NCBI GenBank assembly: GCA_003506095.1 | Contig: DNWZ01000302.1 | Location: forward strand, 1 to 20,355 | Source of the DNA: Planctomycetaceae bacterium | GTDB taxonomy: Bacteria > Planctomycetota > Planctomycetia > Pirellulales > Pirellulaceae | Direction: 5' to 3' | DNA length: 20,355 nt | Shown here: in pieces, positions 1-7,675 of the stretch | Layout: each line of letters begins with the position of its first letter | Position numbering within the stretch: the stretch's first letter is position 1 | Notes under the pieces: generated by a model | What the model saw: only the letters and a program-made list of their open reading frames with translations | Told to the model about the DNA's origin: nothing | Databases searched by the model: none | Made by a program: the position numbers and the translations under genes

Positions 1-621
1 CCGATCGGCCAGCACGTCAGCTATCTTGTTCAGTTGTTGCGATACATCGAACAACAGGGGGTCGCTGACAATTTTGATATTGATGAAGGGGCTTATGCCG
101 ATGTCAATGCTCCGGCTCGAGCATTGGCGATCAATTCGTTTCTTTGCCCATCTTCGGCATGGGCAATGAATGATGACAATACCGCAGGGCTGACAAACTA
201 CGCCGGTTGCCATCACCACGACGAATCGGCCATCGCGGCTGATAACACCGGATTGCTATTCTTGAACAGCAAGGTCCGTTACGGCGAAATCTATGATGGC
301 AGCAGCAACACAATCTTAATTGGTGAAATGTTGCCATACTCCAACAGTCTTGGCTGGGCTTCTGGAACGCGAGCAACGCTGCGCAATACGGGTACATTAA
401 TCAATGAGTCGAATTTACGGCGTGGCGGGCGCACCCTTCGTGAATTGCCCGAAGATGTCGATCCTCTGTGGGTGAGTGGTTTCGCGAGCAACCATCCCGG
501 CGGTGCACAGTTTTGCTTTGCTGATGGAAGCGTCCGCTTTCTGAGCGAAAGCATTAAACTCGAGCTCTTTCAGAATCTTGGCCATCATGCTGACGGAGCA
601 ATGATGGGCAGCGAATACTAG
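1..621 (+). CDS. DUF1559 (SBP_bac_10) family protein, C-terminal part; start lies before the window
   Basis: The frame is open from the first base, so about 206 residues of the C-terminal part are visible and the type IV pilin-like N-terminus is off-window. The end carries the family hallmark: a Ser/Asn-His-Pro-Gly-Gly-Ala stretch, then FADGSVRFLSE, then a short tail. A GEIYDGSSNTILIGEM stretch and a Cys-Pro-Ser-Ser stretch are also typical of DUF1559. These proteins occur in very large paralogous numbers in Planctomycetes. They look like secreted or envelope-anchored pseudopilins, and their biochemical role is unknown. The gene ends 20 bases before a perfect 8-bp stem hairpin and converges on a stress-protein gene. 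The family assignment is firm; no function can be given. Confidence 0.9.
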   Translation, partial: PIGQHVSYLVQLLRYIEQQGVADNFDIDEGAYADVNAPARALAINSFLCPSSAWAMNDDNTAGLTNYAGCHHHDESAIAADNTGLLFLNSKVRYGEIYDGSSNTILIGEMLPYSNSLGWASGTRATLRNTGTLINESNLRRGGRTLRELPEDVDPLWVSGFASNHPGGAQFCFADGSVRFLSESIKLELFQNLGHHADGAMMGSEY

Positions 622-640
622 GGGCACCCGTTGATTGGAT

Positions 641-668
641 TTAGGCGGCTTCTGAAATGACCGCCTAA
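641..668. terminator. Hairpin between convergent genes, possible bidirectional terminator
   Basis: A perfect 8-bp inverted repeat (TTAGGCGG at 641-648, CCGCCTAA at 661-668) encloses a 12-base loop. It sits 19 bases after the DUF1559 stop and about 50 bases from the stop of the opposing gene. There is no T-tract on either side, so it is not a classical intrinsic terminator. The position between two converging genes is the main argument for termination or transcript-end protection. Confidence 0.4.
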
Positions 669-721
669 GCGCGGGTCTGCAAACGAGCGCAATGCATGGT
701 TTGTTAAAAAGCGAAGCATCA

Positions 722-1240
722 TCACTTGGCAATATCCAGTTCGAACCGTTCCATCGTTGTGGGATTGGTAGTCGCCAACAATGCCTCGGCCTCATTCAAT
801 CCGATCCGCTGGTCATTCGTGACAACGATCAGGATCGCGCCAGCCTTCACACGATCTTCGTACGACGGTGTTTCGTCGTCCACGCCGCGTCCCTGATGAC
901 TACTGAACAGTCCGCCAAACGCAGCGCCGATTCCCATGCCCACCAGCGGACCGACAAGGATAAACGGACCGATCATTGTGCCCAGCGCAAGCGGTGCGGC
1001 GATCGTCCCCCCGAGCAGCATCCCTAGGCCAACGCTACGCCCATCGGGCGATTTCGCGCCGATTTGCTCCGCAGAAATTGCATCACCAGCTTGCGCATGA
1101 TCCAATTTTCTCGCCGCCGGATCGCCGCGGTGCATCACCACCGACACGTTATCCAGCGTGTATTGATTTCGCTCCAAAACTTCTAGTGCTAGCTTTGCAC
1201 CCGCCCGGGTCTGAAACTCCGCAACGACACATTCTTTCAT
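722..1240 (-). CDS. YflT-like (general stress protein 17M-type) protein with glycine-rich hydrophobic segment
   Basis: The protein is 172 residues if it starts at the ATG at 1240. That start is preferred because the conserved N-terminus MKECVVAEF begins there and an AAGG lies a few bases upstream. A longer in-frame extension looks non-coding. The N-terminal ~40 residues (VVAEFQTRAGAKLALEVL, then NVSVVMHRGD) form an alpha/beta unit like the heat-induced stress protein YflT family. A glycine/alanine-rich hydrophobic stretch at about residues 78-115 (GLGMLLGGTIAAPLALGTM and following) may insert in the membrane. A second alpha/beta unit follows (VKAGAILIVV, then NEAEALLATT). It lies 150 bases downstream of the HlyC/CorC gene on the same strand and may be co-transcribed with it. 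The exact function is unknown. Confidence 0.75.
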   Translation of the reverse strand: MKECVVAEFQTRAGAKLALEVLERNQYTLDNVSVVMHRGDPAARKLDHAQAGDAISAEQIGAKSPDGRSVGLGMLLGGTIAAPLALGTMIGPFILVGPLVGMGIGAAFGGLFSSHQGRGVDDETPSYEDRVKAGAILIVVTNDQRIGLNEAEALLATTNPTTMERFELDIAK

Positions 1241-1390
1241 GATCAACGCCTTTTGATTTCGACGGGTCAACGTCGGTTTCAACTGTGGCTGGCCGGTTGA
1301 GTACCAGCCAGTTCCCGAACGCTGAGGAGATCGTGCAAACGCCGCGCCAACGCCGGCAGGTGAAAATCCGTCCCAAAGGGATCGCAAAAT

Positions 1391-2647
1391 CTAGATCGCA
1401 GGGGCCGCGGAAACCGGCTTGGTTAGTGGACGTACAGCAACTTCAAAAACTTGGCCTCGTCGTATTCGGCGAATCGTAAACTCAAAGCCTTCGCGTTGCA
1501 GACTTTCACCTGGTTTGGGCGTCCGCCCGAATTGACGAATCAACCACGCCGAAAGGTTTTCCGATACATCCGAAAACGGCTTTTTCAGCATCGCGACCAC
1601 TTCCGACATTGGCTTGCCGCCACCGAGCATCCAAGTCCCGCCGGTTAAGGCATGTGCCATACGAGGCAAGCGATCAAACTCATCCTGAAGATCGCCTACC
1701 AATTCTTCAACGAGATCTTCAAAAGTTACCATCCCTAGCGTTTTACCGCTGCCATCGCGAACAATCGACATGTGAACATGGTCGGTTACGAATCCTTTCA
1801 CCAAATCTGCGGCAGATGTATCCGGCGACACGAAACCGACGGGACGAATGATCCCGCGAAAACTTGGGTCATTCGGGTTCGTTCGCATGAAGTATATCAT
1901 TTCTTTAAAGTTAACATAACCAAGCACCTCGTCGAAGTTTTCTCCATCGATGACGGGATAGCGAGTGTGTGCTTCGATGTGGGCGGCGATGATGGCATCG
2001 GCGATGGATTGCTGTGAACTGAGAAAACTGACCTGTGAAACCGGGATCATGATTTTATCGACGGAAATTTCTGCCAGACGCGAAGCGCCGTGAATGATCC
2101 GCTCTTGATAAGATGATATTTGATTCGACAGGCGTGCTAAACCTGCTAATGCAGTGATTTCTTCGATCGTCGCGGAACGCTCAGGCTTTAAAGATCGACC
2201 TTCAAACGGTCGATTGATAAAGTGGATTGCTTTTGTGAAAGGATTGAGTGCGAGCACTACGATATTCAGTGGCTTGGCGATGTAACCCGCGACTTCACGA
2301 TTATAACGCACACCAAGCGTTTTTGGCAAAATCTCAGTGAATTGCAACATAACAAACGTAAAGATTAGCGAAAAAACCAAAATCCACTTGTCGCCAAATA
2401 TCTCACCAAATTGCGAACCCGCCACCGAAGCGCCAATCGTATGCGCGGCGGTATTGAGCAACAGAATTGCCGCAATCGGCGGTTGAATATTCGCTTTGAA
2501 TCGATGCCAAATCGACCCGGCCTGCGGTTCCTTCTTCGCGATGTCAGCCACCTGACTGGGGGTCAAGCTCAGCAAAGTCGCTTCCATCACCGAACAGATG
2601 GCCGAAATCACTAACGCCAGTGTCACACTTAACAAAAACAGGGTCAT
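1391..2647 (-). CDS. HlyC/CorC (CNNM) family transporter with DUF21 and CBS domains
   Basis: The protein is 418 residues with the full CNNM/CorC order. The DUF21 membrane domain (about 1-170) includes hydrophobic segments and the hallmark TEILPKTLG near residue 106. A CBS pair (about 195-320) includes MIPVSQVSFL, HTRYPVID and TLGMVTFEDLVEELVGDL. A C-terminal CorC_HlyC domain (about 335-410) ends in a basic beta unit. Family members act in Mg2+/Co2+ efflux or ion homeostasis in the inner membrane; the 'hemolysin' name is historical. The start is ambiguous between ATG 2647 and an upstream in-frame GTG at 2653. The ATG is chosen because an AGGA lies 10 bases upstream of it and only 4 from the GTG. 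It is followed after 150 bases by the stress-protein gene on the same strand. Confidence 0.9.
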   Translation of the reverse strand: MTLFLLSVTLALVISAICSVMEATLLSLTPSQVADIAKKEPQAGSIWHRFKANIQPPIAAILLLNTAAHTIGASVAGSQFGEIFGDKWILVFSLIFTFVMLQFTEILPKTLGVRYNREVAGYIAKPLNIVVLALNPFTKAIHFINRPFEGRSLKPERSATIEEITALAGLARLSNQISSYQERIIHGASRLAEISVDKIMIPVSQVSFLSSQQSIADAIIAAHIEAHTRYPVIDGENFDEVLGYVNFKEMIYFMRTNPNDPSFRGIIRPVGFVSPDTSAADLVKGFVTDHVHMSIVRDGSGKTLGMVTFEDLVEELVGDLQDEFDRLPRMAHALTGGTWMLGGGKPMSEVVAMLKKPFSDVSENLSAWLIRQFGRTPKPGESLQREGFEFTIRRIRRGQVFEVAVRPLTKPVSAAPAI

Positions 2648-2877
2648 TCGCACTCAATCCTAAGCCAAAACTCTGCCTAAAAAGGGAGCTGTACCTATCC
2701 GGCAATGCCAAAAATAAGAACAACAACTTGCCTCCAAAGGGCCACACGCCCTTCCCTACAGAGCCTAGTAAAAATGCTAACTTACTTCTGTTGGGCCTGT
2801 TCATAAAGTGTCCAACCCTGCAATTGTTCCGCTGGACTTCATGCGCCACCCGATTCAAACGAAGCATCTGTCTAAAA

Positions 2878-2934
2878 ACCATTAGCCGCTTTGGCGCCAG
2901 TCGCGATTCGCGCCGGTTTCGGATAGTCTTTAAG
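2878..2934 (+). repeat. Direct repeat, copy 1
   Basis: It begins ACCATTAGCCGC, has a variable GC-rich middle of about 30 bases, then CGGTTTCGGATAG, ending TTTAAG. The same two conserved ends occur in the same order and orientation at 2991-3038, with a middle about 9 bases shorter. Conserved ends around a variable core suggest a dispersed intergenic repeat family rather than coding sequence. Confidence 0.6.
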
Positions 2935-2990
2935 ACATTTTGCCATTGCCAATCGACGGTGCGTGCTGATAATTGTGCGGCGATCCAAAT

Positions 2991-3038
2991 ACCATTAGCC
3001 GCAACGTTGCCGGCCGCGGTTTTCGGATAGGTTTTAAG
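2991..3038 (+). repeat. Direct repeat, copy 2
   Basis: Second copy of the element at 2878-2934. It has the same ACCATTAGCCGC start, a CGGTTTTCGGATAG block and a TTTTAAG end, with a shorter and different core containing AACGTT and CCGGCCGCGG. It ends two bases before the compound dyad at 3040-3073. Confidence 0.6.
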
Positions 3039-3039
3039 T

Positions 3040-3073
3040 ACGGTTCGTGCCGCTCATTGAAGCGGCCAACCGT
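3040..3073. promoter_or_regulatory. Compound stem-loop of unknown role
   Basis: Two nested perfect 6-bp stems are present: ACGGTT (3040-3045) with AACCGT (3068-3073), and inside them GCCGCT (3049-3054) with AGCGGC (3061-3066), around a CATTGA loop. Only a small CGT/C internal loop separates the stems. It sits 28 bases before the ATG of the doubtful ORF at 3102 and directly after repeat copy 2. It could be a terminator, a leader hairpin, or the end of a REP-like element; no T-tract follows. Confidence 0.45.
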
Positions 3074-3101
3074 GCATTTGTGGCAAATGGTCTGTTCGGG
3101 C

Positions 3102-3461
3102 ATGCAATTTCTTCACCTCCTGACGATCAAACGCGCGCCTAAGGCATTCGCTTGCTTTCTTTGCATTCTTGCCTGCTTGGCAACGCCGGCATTTGCGAGC
3201 CTAAGCAAAAAACCGTCGGACCAGACGCAATCGATTGCTGCCTCGGTCTGTCAGGTGTCAGGACATTGGTGCGAAACCGCAACTGACAAAACAGCATCGC
3301 AAATTCTCCGGTGGAATGCAAAACCCGAGTTTTTGTCTCGATCGCTAGTGGTGGTGCTGCATGTTCGTGGATTAGGCGCTGTGACTCACCCGGCGGGAAA
3401 CCTGCATCGCGAGTTCTCCCAACCATCTCTGTTTGAAATGGGAATTGCGCTGCGACTTTGA
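3102..3461 (+). CDS. Doubtful small secreted protein
   Basis: This is a 119-codon frame from the ATG at 3102. The first ~30 residues look like a signal peptide: basic IKRAPK, a hydrophobic core FACFLCILACLA, then a TPAFA cleavage-like site. The rest (two cysteines in SVCQVSGHWC, then a Leu/Val-rich stretch) matches no family I know. There is no clear ribosome binding site, and a competing frame on the other strand overlaps it. It may be a real lineage-specific small secreted protein, or an accidental hydrophobic run in a gene-poor stretch. Confidence 0.33.
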   Translation: MQFLHLLTIKRAPKAFACFLCILACLATPAFASLSKKPSDQTQSIAASVCQVSGHWCETATDKTASQILRWNAKPEFLSRSLVVVLHVRGLGAVTHPAGNLHREFSQPSLFEMGIALRL

Positions 3462-3655
3462 TGCCGCTTGTGCATGCGATTTCTCTCTTTTCATGCGTCA
3501 CAGCCAATTCGTCGCCTTGCGTGATCAGCACTAAGTTGCTGCGTGTCTTGCTGACTCGCTTGTCTCTTTTTGTTCTTCATGCTTAAGACTGTTCTTGCAA
3601 GCGACGTTGGCGCGGTGACGAATCTTCACAATGATTCAACCTACCCGATCGAACT

Positions 3656-4213
3656 ATGGCAATTCCCAGCAAACCTATCGCGTCCGTACCTAACACAACC
3701 TCAGTAACGTTCAAATCTCAACCCAACCCCACGGAAATTATCGACAAGCTCGAGCCAAAGCTTCAGCATGCACGTCAATTGATGGCCAAGGGGGACTACC
3801 AAAAAGCACTTACCACACTTCCGTCATCCAACCGCGACCTCGAAGTGAGAAACGTGTGCGCCGTTTGCCTGATGCGAATGAATCGCTTTGAAGAAGCGAT
3901 CGACTTGCTTAGACCGGTGACTGTCAATTCGAGTATTCATAAAATGCGAGAAGATGTTCCGATTCACATTCGGATTAATTTTGCCACAGCACTCTACTTT
4001 GGTGGCAGACCGGCCGGCGGGTTGGAAGCGTTACAAGAAATTGGATGCGAGGATCACTCGGCGGTTAAACTTGTCCGCGAGCATGCACGCCATTGGGTCG
4101 CACAAATGTCGTTCATTCGAAGAATCGATTGGCGACTCAATGGAATCGCCCCGAAGAAACTTCCAGCGCCGCCCAGCCAATCGATAGGCATATGCGTTTG
4201 GGAGCTTGAGTAA
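3656..4213 (+). CDS. TPR-repeat protein
   Basis: The protein is 185 residues with no signal peptide, so probably cytoplasmic. Residues about 35-90 contain helix pairs with TPR-like spacing (HARQLMAKGDYQKALTTL, then NVCAVCLMRMNRFEEAIDLL), and another likely helix pair follows near FATALYFGGRPAGGLEALQE. The C-terminal part (WRLNGIAPKKLPAPP near residues 160-175) is not TPR. The N-terminal ~30 residues are Pro/Thr/Ser-rich and probably disordered. TPR proteins act as protein-protein scaffolds; no partner is evident here. No Shine-Dalgarno sequence precedes the ATG. It converges on the lipoprotein gene, with a strong hairpin between them. Confidence 0.8.
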   Translation: MAIPSKPIASVPNTTSVTFKSQPNPTEIIDKLEPKLQHARQLMAKGDYQKALTTLPSSNRDLEVRNVCAVCLMRMNRFEEAIDLLRPVTVNSSIHKMREDVPIHIRINFATALYFGGRPAGGLEALQEIGCEDHSAVKLVREHARHWVAQMSFIRRIDWRLNGIAPKKLPAPPSQSIGICVWELE

Positions 4214-4308
4214 TCGCAGTCGGCCCCAATGCGAAAGCCGCAAGGGGATGCCTCGTCAACCATCCAACATCGTACCGCTAAACAATCTTGCGGCAGGTCA
4301 GAAGCGAA

Positions 4309-4344
4309 GTTGGGGCAAGCGGCTAGTGCGACCGTTGCCCCAAC
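4309..4344. terminator. Long stem-loop between convergent genes, likely bidirectional terminator
   Basis: A perfect 10-bp inverted repeat (GTTGGGGCAA at 4309-4318, TTGCCCCAAC at 4335-4344) continues inwards with CGG/CCG after one bulged base. It lies between the stops of the TPR gene (4213) and the lipoprotein gene (4377). The stability and location fit a bidirectional terminator, although there is no clean T-run next to it. Confidence 0.55.
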
Positions 4345-4376
4345 CGCTACTGTACTGATTGCCAAAGAACAGCAAA

Positions 4377-4538
4377 CTATGACTGTTGGCTTTGCTGAGA
4401 TTCCTCGGCGTCGATCATCGCGTCATACTCCTCCGAAGACATATTCGCTTCGGCCTCGGATACACCACTGACGGCGCTGTCGCAACCGCTCATTGAGACT
4501 ACGACAAACATCAACAGACAAACCCGGATCAAATTCAT
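4377..4538 (-). CDS. Small predicted lipoprotein (53 aa) paired with the DUF1559 gene
   Basis: The frame is ATG 4538 to TAG 4377. The N-terminus MNLIRVCLLMFVVVSMSGC is a lipoprotein signal peptide with a lipobox-like M-S-G-C, giving a mature Cys at residue 19. The 34-residue remainder is acidic and Ser/Glu/Gln-rich (SSEEYDAMIDAEES). An AAGGA at 4551-4555 lies 12 bases upstream of the ATG, in an A-rich leader. It begins 129 bases after the DUF1559 stop, same strand. A DUF1559 gene followed by a tiny lipoprotein gene is a pattern I recall from planctomycete genomes. The function is unknown; it may anchor or assist the pseudopilin-like partner. Its length makes it easy for gene finders to skip. 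Confidence 0.75.
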   Translation of the reverse strand: MNLIRVCLLMFVVVSMSGCDSAVSGVSEAEANMSSEEYDAMIDAEESQQSQQS

Positions 4539-4667
4539 AATATTTTTGTTTCCTTCTTGTGTAAAGCTTTAGTCCGCGACCTAATCATCGCCCAATATCA
4601 TGGATTGAACCGTTTAAGCGATGTTGACTTTATGGATATGCAATGGACGTGCCTAGCGAAAACGTGC

Positions 4668-5660
4668 CTACCACTCTCCGATGGGCTCACCATCATTAAT
4701 CAGCGACAATCGCCGCATGATCAAGTGATCGATGTTGTAAGTGATGGTTTTTACGGAACCGTCGCCCAGTACAAAGTTTGCCCCGCCAGGATGCGCCGCA
4801 CCCCAGTACGGATGCCAATTGCCCCAACTGCGTCCGCCGGCGTCTGATACAGAGACCGTATTGGTGGGAGCCATCGTATCAGGCAGCGGCACCAAACCGT
4901 ATTGCAACCCGGAGGCGTTAACCGCCGCGCCCCAGCGAATGCAGTCTTCATCCCATCCGCTATTGTTCCACCGTTCGTTATCACCACCATCAGCCCCGTG
5001 TCGACCGGTGTGCAACGCCTTCTCTCCCACCATTAATGTGTTCGAAAGACCATCCTTGACATCCGCTAACCGTCGCTTCACCAGATCGGTCTGGGCAAAG
5101 AAACCTTTCAAGCCGCCACTGCTTTGGTCGCGGGTATCACCAGTGCCACGTTCTCCACCACTGCCGCAATAATCCGCACGAAAGAAGCCACTTCCATACG
5201 CAGTGGGCGCACGTCGAGAAGGACAGTGATAACCAGCGACACCGGTTCGTGCGACAGCGTCTTGCGCGGTTCCATGCGTGGCCCCTTGGCCTACTTCCCA
5301 CACCGCCGTTTGCTCCATGTAGGGCAGGATATGATACTTCCAACTCCATCCATGGACGTCCGAGGCGTTACAGCAAGAGGTAAGAGCGCTGCCGGTATGA
5401 GCGTCTCTGGCTCCCCCAGGAAACATGTTGCGGGTGTCGTGAAAATTGTGCAGCGCCAAGCCAATCTGCTTTAAGTGGTTGCTACACTGCATACGGCGTG
5501 CGGATTCGCGAGCGGCCTGTACGGCGGGCAGCAACAACCCAACCATTACTCCAATGATGGCGATCACTACCAATAACTCGACGAGGGTAAATCCTCGCGA
5601 CCTTCGGGCAGTTCTCTGCGATCGCATTGCTGGCCGCAAACTCAAGATCGTCGTATTCAA
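4668..5660 (-). CDS. DUF1559 family protein with type IV pilin-like N-terminus
   Basis: The protein is 330 residues, full length for the family. The N-terminus has a prepilin signature, RSRGFTLVELLVVIAIIGV, with the predicted peptidase cut between Gly and Phe, followed by LLPAVQAARESARRMQCSNH and LKQIGLALHNFHD. The end has HPGGANFVLGDGSVKTI, then MRRLSLINDGEPIGEW. The start is taken as TTG 5660 because GGAG lies 8 bases upstream; ATG 5627 (residue 12) has no such site and is the alternative. It is probably exported and processed by a prepilin peptidase. The downstream lipoprotein gene is likely co-transcribed. The function of the family is not known. Confidence 0.92.
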   Translation of the reverse strand: MNTTILSLRPAMRSQRTARRSRGFTLVELLVVIAIIGVMVGLLLPAVQAARESARRMQCSNHLKQIGLALHNFHDTRNMFPGGARDAHTGSALTSCCNASDVHGWSWKYHILPYMEQTAVWEVGQGATHGTAQDAVARTGVAGYHCPSRRAPTAYGSGFFRADYCGSGGERGTGDTRDQSSGGLKGFFAQTDLVKRRLADVKDGLSNTLMVGEKALHTGRHGADGGDNERWNNSGWDEDCIRWGAAVNASGLQYGLVPLPDTMAPTNTVSVSDAGGRSWGNWHPYWGAAHPGGANFVLGDGSVKTITYNIDHLIMRRLSLINDGEPIGEW

Positions 5661-5668
5661 AACAATTA

Positions 5669-5672
5669 CTCC
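5669..5672 (-). promoter_or_regulatory. Ribosome binding site supporting the TTG start of the DUF1559 gene
   Basis: GGAG on the minus strand is spaced 8 bases from the TTG at 5660. The nearest ATG, at 5627, has no purine-rich block upstream. This favours the non-ATG start, which adds 11 residues before the prepilin signature. Confidence 0.5.
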
Positions 5673-6122
5673 GAAAACTATACAAATTGGGAAAGGCCGG
5701 CCACCATTGTTTCAGGTAATCCGCTGCATCACGTTTACAGGTGGACGGCATGAATGCCCAAATCGCGAGGGTTCCTGATCTAGGACCACGTCTCTCGCAG
5801 GCAGGATTGGTTTTTACAGGCGGACTGTTAAGCAAGTATGAACCACTTGTTAATCTTAGTGTCTTTCTGCAACATCATCCGACTGGCGGTTTGACCGGAC
5901 CCGAGTATTTCGGTCGCGTGAAATTTTCAGCTCGCAGTGAGTGACTGTCGATGCGCAGCGCTGCATCCAATGCGGCTTTTTTCTATCATGAAGTGCCGAT
6001 CCGAAAAGCGTCTTGACGCTCTCCGGCGCGGCAAAAAAGCCAATGAAATCGACTCGCCTCCAAAGGGTCAGAATCGTTGGGATCTAGAACTTATGACGAC
6101 TGCCAGCACAACTGGCCATGAT
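5673..6122. other. Intergenic region without recognisable genes
   Basis: This stretch lies upstream of the DUF1559 gene and downstream of the denD fragment. Open frames in it are short and show no domain, signal peptide or ribosome binding site. It presumably holds the DUF1559 promoter, but I cannot pick out convincing -35/-10 boxes. A GCCTCCAAAGGG block near 6056 resembles one near 2731, perhaps part of a dispersed repeat. Confidence 0.5.
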
Positions 6123-6267
6123 TCACAAATGCGATATGACGATTCGCAGATAAGGACGAATCATTTCCAGCTTATCCGCACGCAAGCCGTCGATCGCTGG
6201 CGGCCAACCATTGACGATCCCTTGAATAAGGTCGCCGTACGATTCGACGATTTTGCAAATCCGTAGG
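6123..6267 (-). pseudogene. Decayed 3'-end fragment of a denD-like dehydrogenase gene
   Basis: Positions 6178-6267 match 8320-8409 of the intact denD-like gene in the same orientation, with about 79 of 90 bases identical by hand and no gap. In frame on the minus strand it reads KIVESYGDLIQGIVNGWP, against KIVEAYDDRIQGIVNGWP in the intact protein. Over 31 residues about 24 match. Similarity stops abruptly at 6267 on the 5' side, where no start codon or NAD-binding domain is present. On the 3' side it fades near 6165, and the frame then ends at an unrelated stop at 6123. Most base changes alter the residue, as expected for decay. It is either a remnant of a second denD paralog or a partial duplication. 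Confidence 0.75.
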
Positions 6268-6325
6268 GAGCTGCGTTTGGGACATTGAGTAGCGAGTCAA
6301 GCGGTTTTAAAAAGACCGAAGAAAA

Positions 6326-7675
6326 TCAAAAACCCAGCAACTGACTCTGGGCAAAAAACACCACGCACCCGGCAGCGTACCCAATCAACGCCCAGGGTGC
6401 GACGCGTTTCAAATACCAGACAAAATCCATATGCTCGAGCCCCATCACAGCAACACCCGCAGCCGATCCGATAATTAAGCAACTGCCACCCGTACCGGCC
6501 GTGAATGCCAGCAGCATCCAAAACGGATGATTGATGGGCAGGTCGTACATCTCAATCCCAGCGGCCACCAGTGGCACGTTGTCAACGACCGCACTGAGCA
6601 AGCCGATGATGACAGCGACGTATTGACGATTGGGAACGGCCGAATCGAGCCAATGCGCCAGGTCGGCTAACGAACCGGTGGCGCTCAGCGAACCAACCGC
6701 CAATAGAATGCCGAGGAAAAATAAAACACTGGACATATCGATTCGATTCAAAACCGCTAAGACCCCGGTACTCGAACGCGTCACATCGTCCATCGTCCTG
6801 CCAATCACCTCTGACGCAATCCAAAGAACACTCAACGATAGAATCATTCCCATGAAGGGTGGCAAGTGGGTCCACGTTTTAAAAACAGGGACACTCAATA
6901 ACCCCGCGAGCCCCAACGCCAAAACCGTCCACTGTTGCCAAGGCTGCACCCGTTCAGCCTTCTTTACCGGTTTCTCATGATGCGGTGGCAACGGCCCCCG
7001 CAGATAGAATGACAGGCCGACAAGCGGAACCAACAAACAGGCAATGCTAGGTAAGAACAATTGATGCATTACCTCAACAGGCCCGATACGATGCTTAATC
7101 CACAGCATTGTTGTCGTTACGTCGCCGATAACGGTCCATGCACCACCAGCATTGGCCGCAATCACCACCAGCCCCGAAAACATCAACCGATCACGTTTGT
7201 CTGGGACGATTTTCTTTAGCAGAGAAACCATGACAATCGACGATGTCAGGTTGTCCAGCACGGCAGACAAGAAGAATGACAACCATCCCGCGATCCATAG
7301 CAATTGGACTTTGTTCTTTGGATTGATCACTCGGGTGATCAATTGGAAACCTTCGTGAGCGTCGACCACTTCGACGATCATCATTGCGCCCATCAGAAAG
7401 AAGAGAATCCCGGCGACTTCGCCGGTCAACCGCAACAATTGCTCGTCGACCAGAAAGGCGTGTGCGACATCGGTGATCCCCTCTTGAGCAGACAATTCGC
7501 GAAATGAATCAGAAATCGTTTCGGGGCGAACCAGGTTGTCTGAATCCAGTGCGTAAAATGTCCAGCACAGGACACCAATCAACATTGCCGACGCGGCTTT
7601 GTTGATATGTAAACGGTGTTCTAAAGCGATCGCCAAGTAACCAGCGATGAACACAACAATGATTGCCGAAAGCAT
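6326..7675 (-). CDS. nhaD: NhaD-type Na+/H+ antiporter
   Basis: This is a 449-residue polytopic inner-membrane protein. NhaD hallmarks are visible: SAVLDNLTSSIVMVSLL near residue 140, AANAGGAWTVIGDVTTTMLW near 180, LLSAVVDNVPLVAAGIEM near 360, and a Gly/Ser-rich AGTGGSCLIIGSAAGVAVMG near 400. The two Asp-Asn motifs in the paired half-repeats are the expected ion-binding elements. The family exchanges internal Na+ (or Li+) for external H+ and is common in marine and halophilic bacteria. The start is the ATG at 7675, with no obvious Shine-Dalgarno sequence. It is transcribed toward the denD fragment and lies downstream of the intact denD-like gene on the same strand. The family is firm; ion selectivity is inferred. 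Confidence 0.92.
   Translation of the reverse strand: MLSAIIVVFIAGYLAIALEHRLHINKAASAMLIGVLCWTFYALDSDNLVRPETISDSFRELSAQEGITDVAHAFLVDEQLLRLTGEVAGILFFLMGAMMIVEVVDAHEGFQLITRVINPKNKVQLLWIAGWLSFFLSAVLDNLTSSIVMVSLLKKIVPDKRDRLMFSGLVVIAANAGGAWTVIGDVTTTMLWIKHRIGPVEVMHQLFLPSIACLLVPLVGLSFYLRGPLPPHHEKPVKKAERVQPWQQWTVLALGLAGLLSVPVFKTWTHLPPFMGMILSLSVLWIASEVIGRTMDDVTRSSTGVLAVLNRIDMSSVLFFLGILLAVGSLSATGSLADLAHWLDSAVPNRQYVAVIIGLLSAVVDNVPLVAAGIEMYDLPINHPFWMLLAFTAGTGGSCLIIGSAAGVAVMGLEHMDFVWYLKRVAPWALIGYAAGCVVFFAQSQLLGF

Larger units (their letters stand above)
2648..3101. other. Gene-poor intergenic region with repeats and hairpins
   Basis: I see no convincing gene here. Open frames on the plus strand have no start signal and no recognisable domain. 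The region contains a small stem-loop (AAGGGC 2737-2742 / GCCCTT 2748-2753), a pair of degenerate direct repeats (2878-2934 and 2991-3038) and a compound dyad (3040-3073). This composition suits an accumulation of REP-like repeats between the divergently oriented flanking genes. Confidence 0.6.

Noticed and set aside
1241..1387. 49-residue upstream extension of the YflT-like protein
   Set aside because: The sequence has no family likeness and the conserved N-terminus begins at ATG 1240 behind an AAGG.
2620..3030. 136-codon plus-strand frame
   Set aside because: It starts antisense to the CorC-family gene start, runs through the repeat elements and shows no domain or ribosome site.
3139..3531. 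130-codon minus-strand frame opposite the doubtful secreted ORF
   Set aside because: It has no signal, domain or ribosome site and a composition typical of a random open frame.
6123..6290. A functional small gene from the denD fragment
   Set aside because: There is no usable start codon before the homologous part, no NAD-binding region, and the substitutions are mostly residue-changing.
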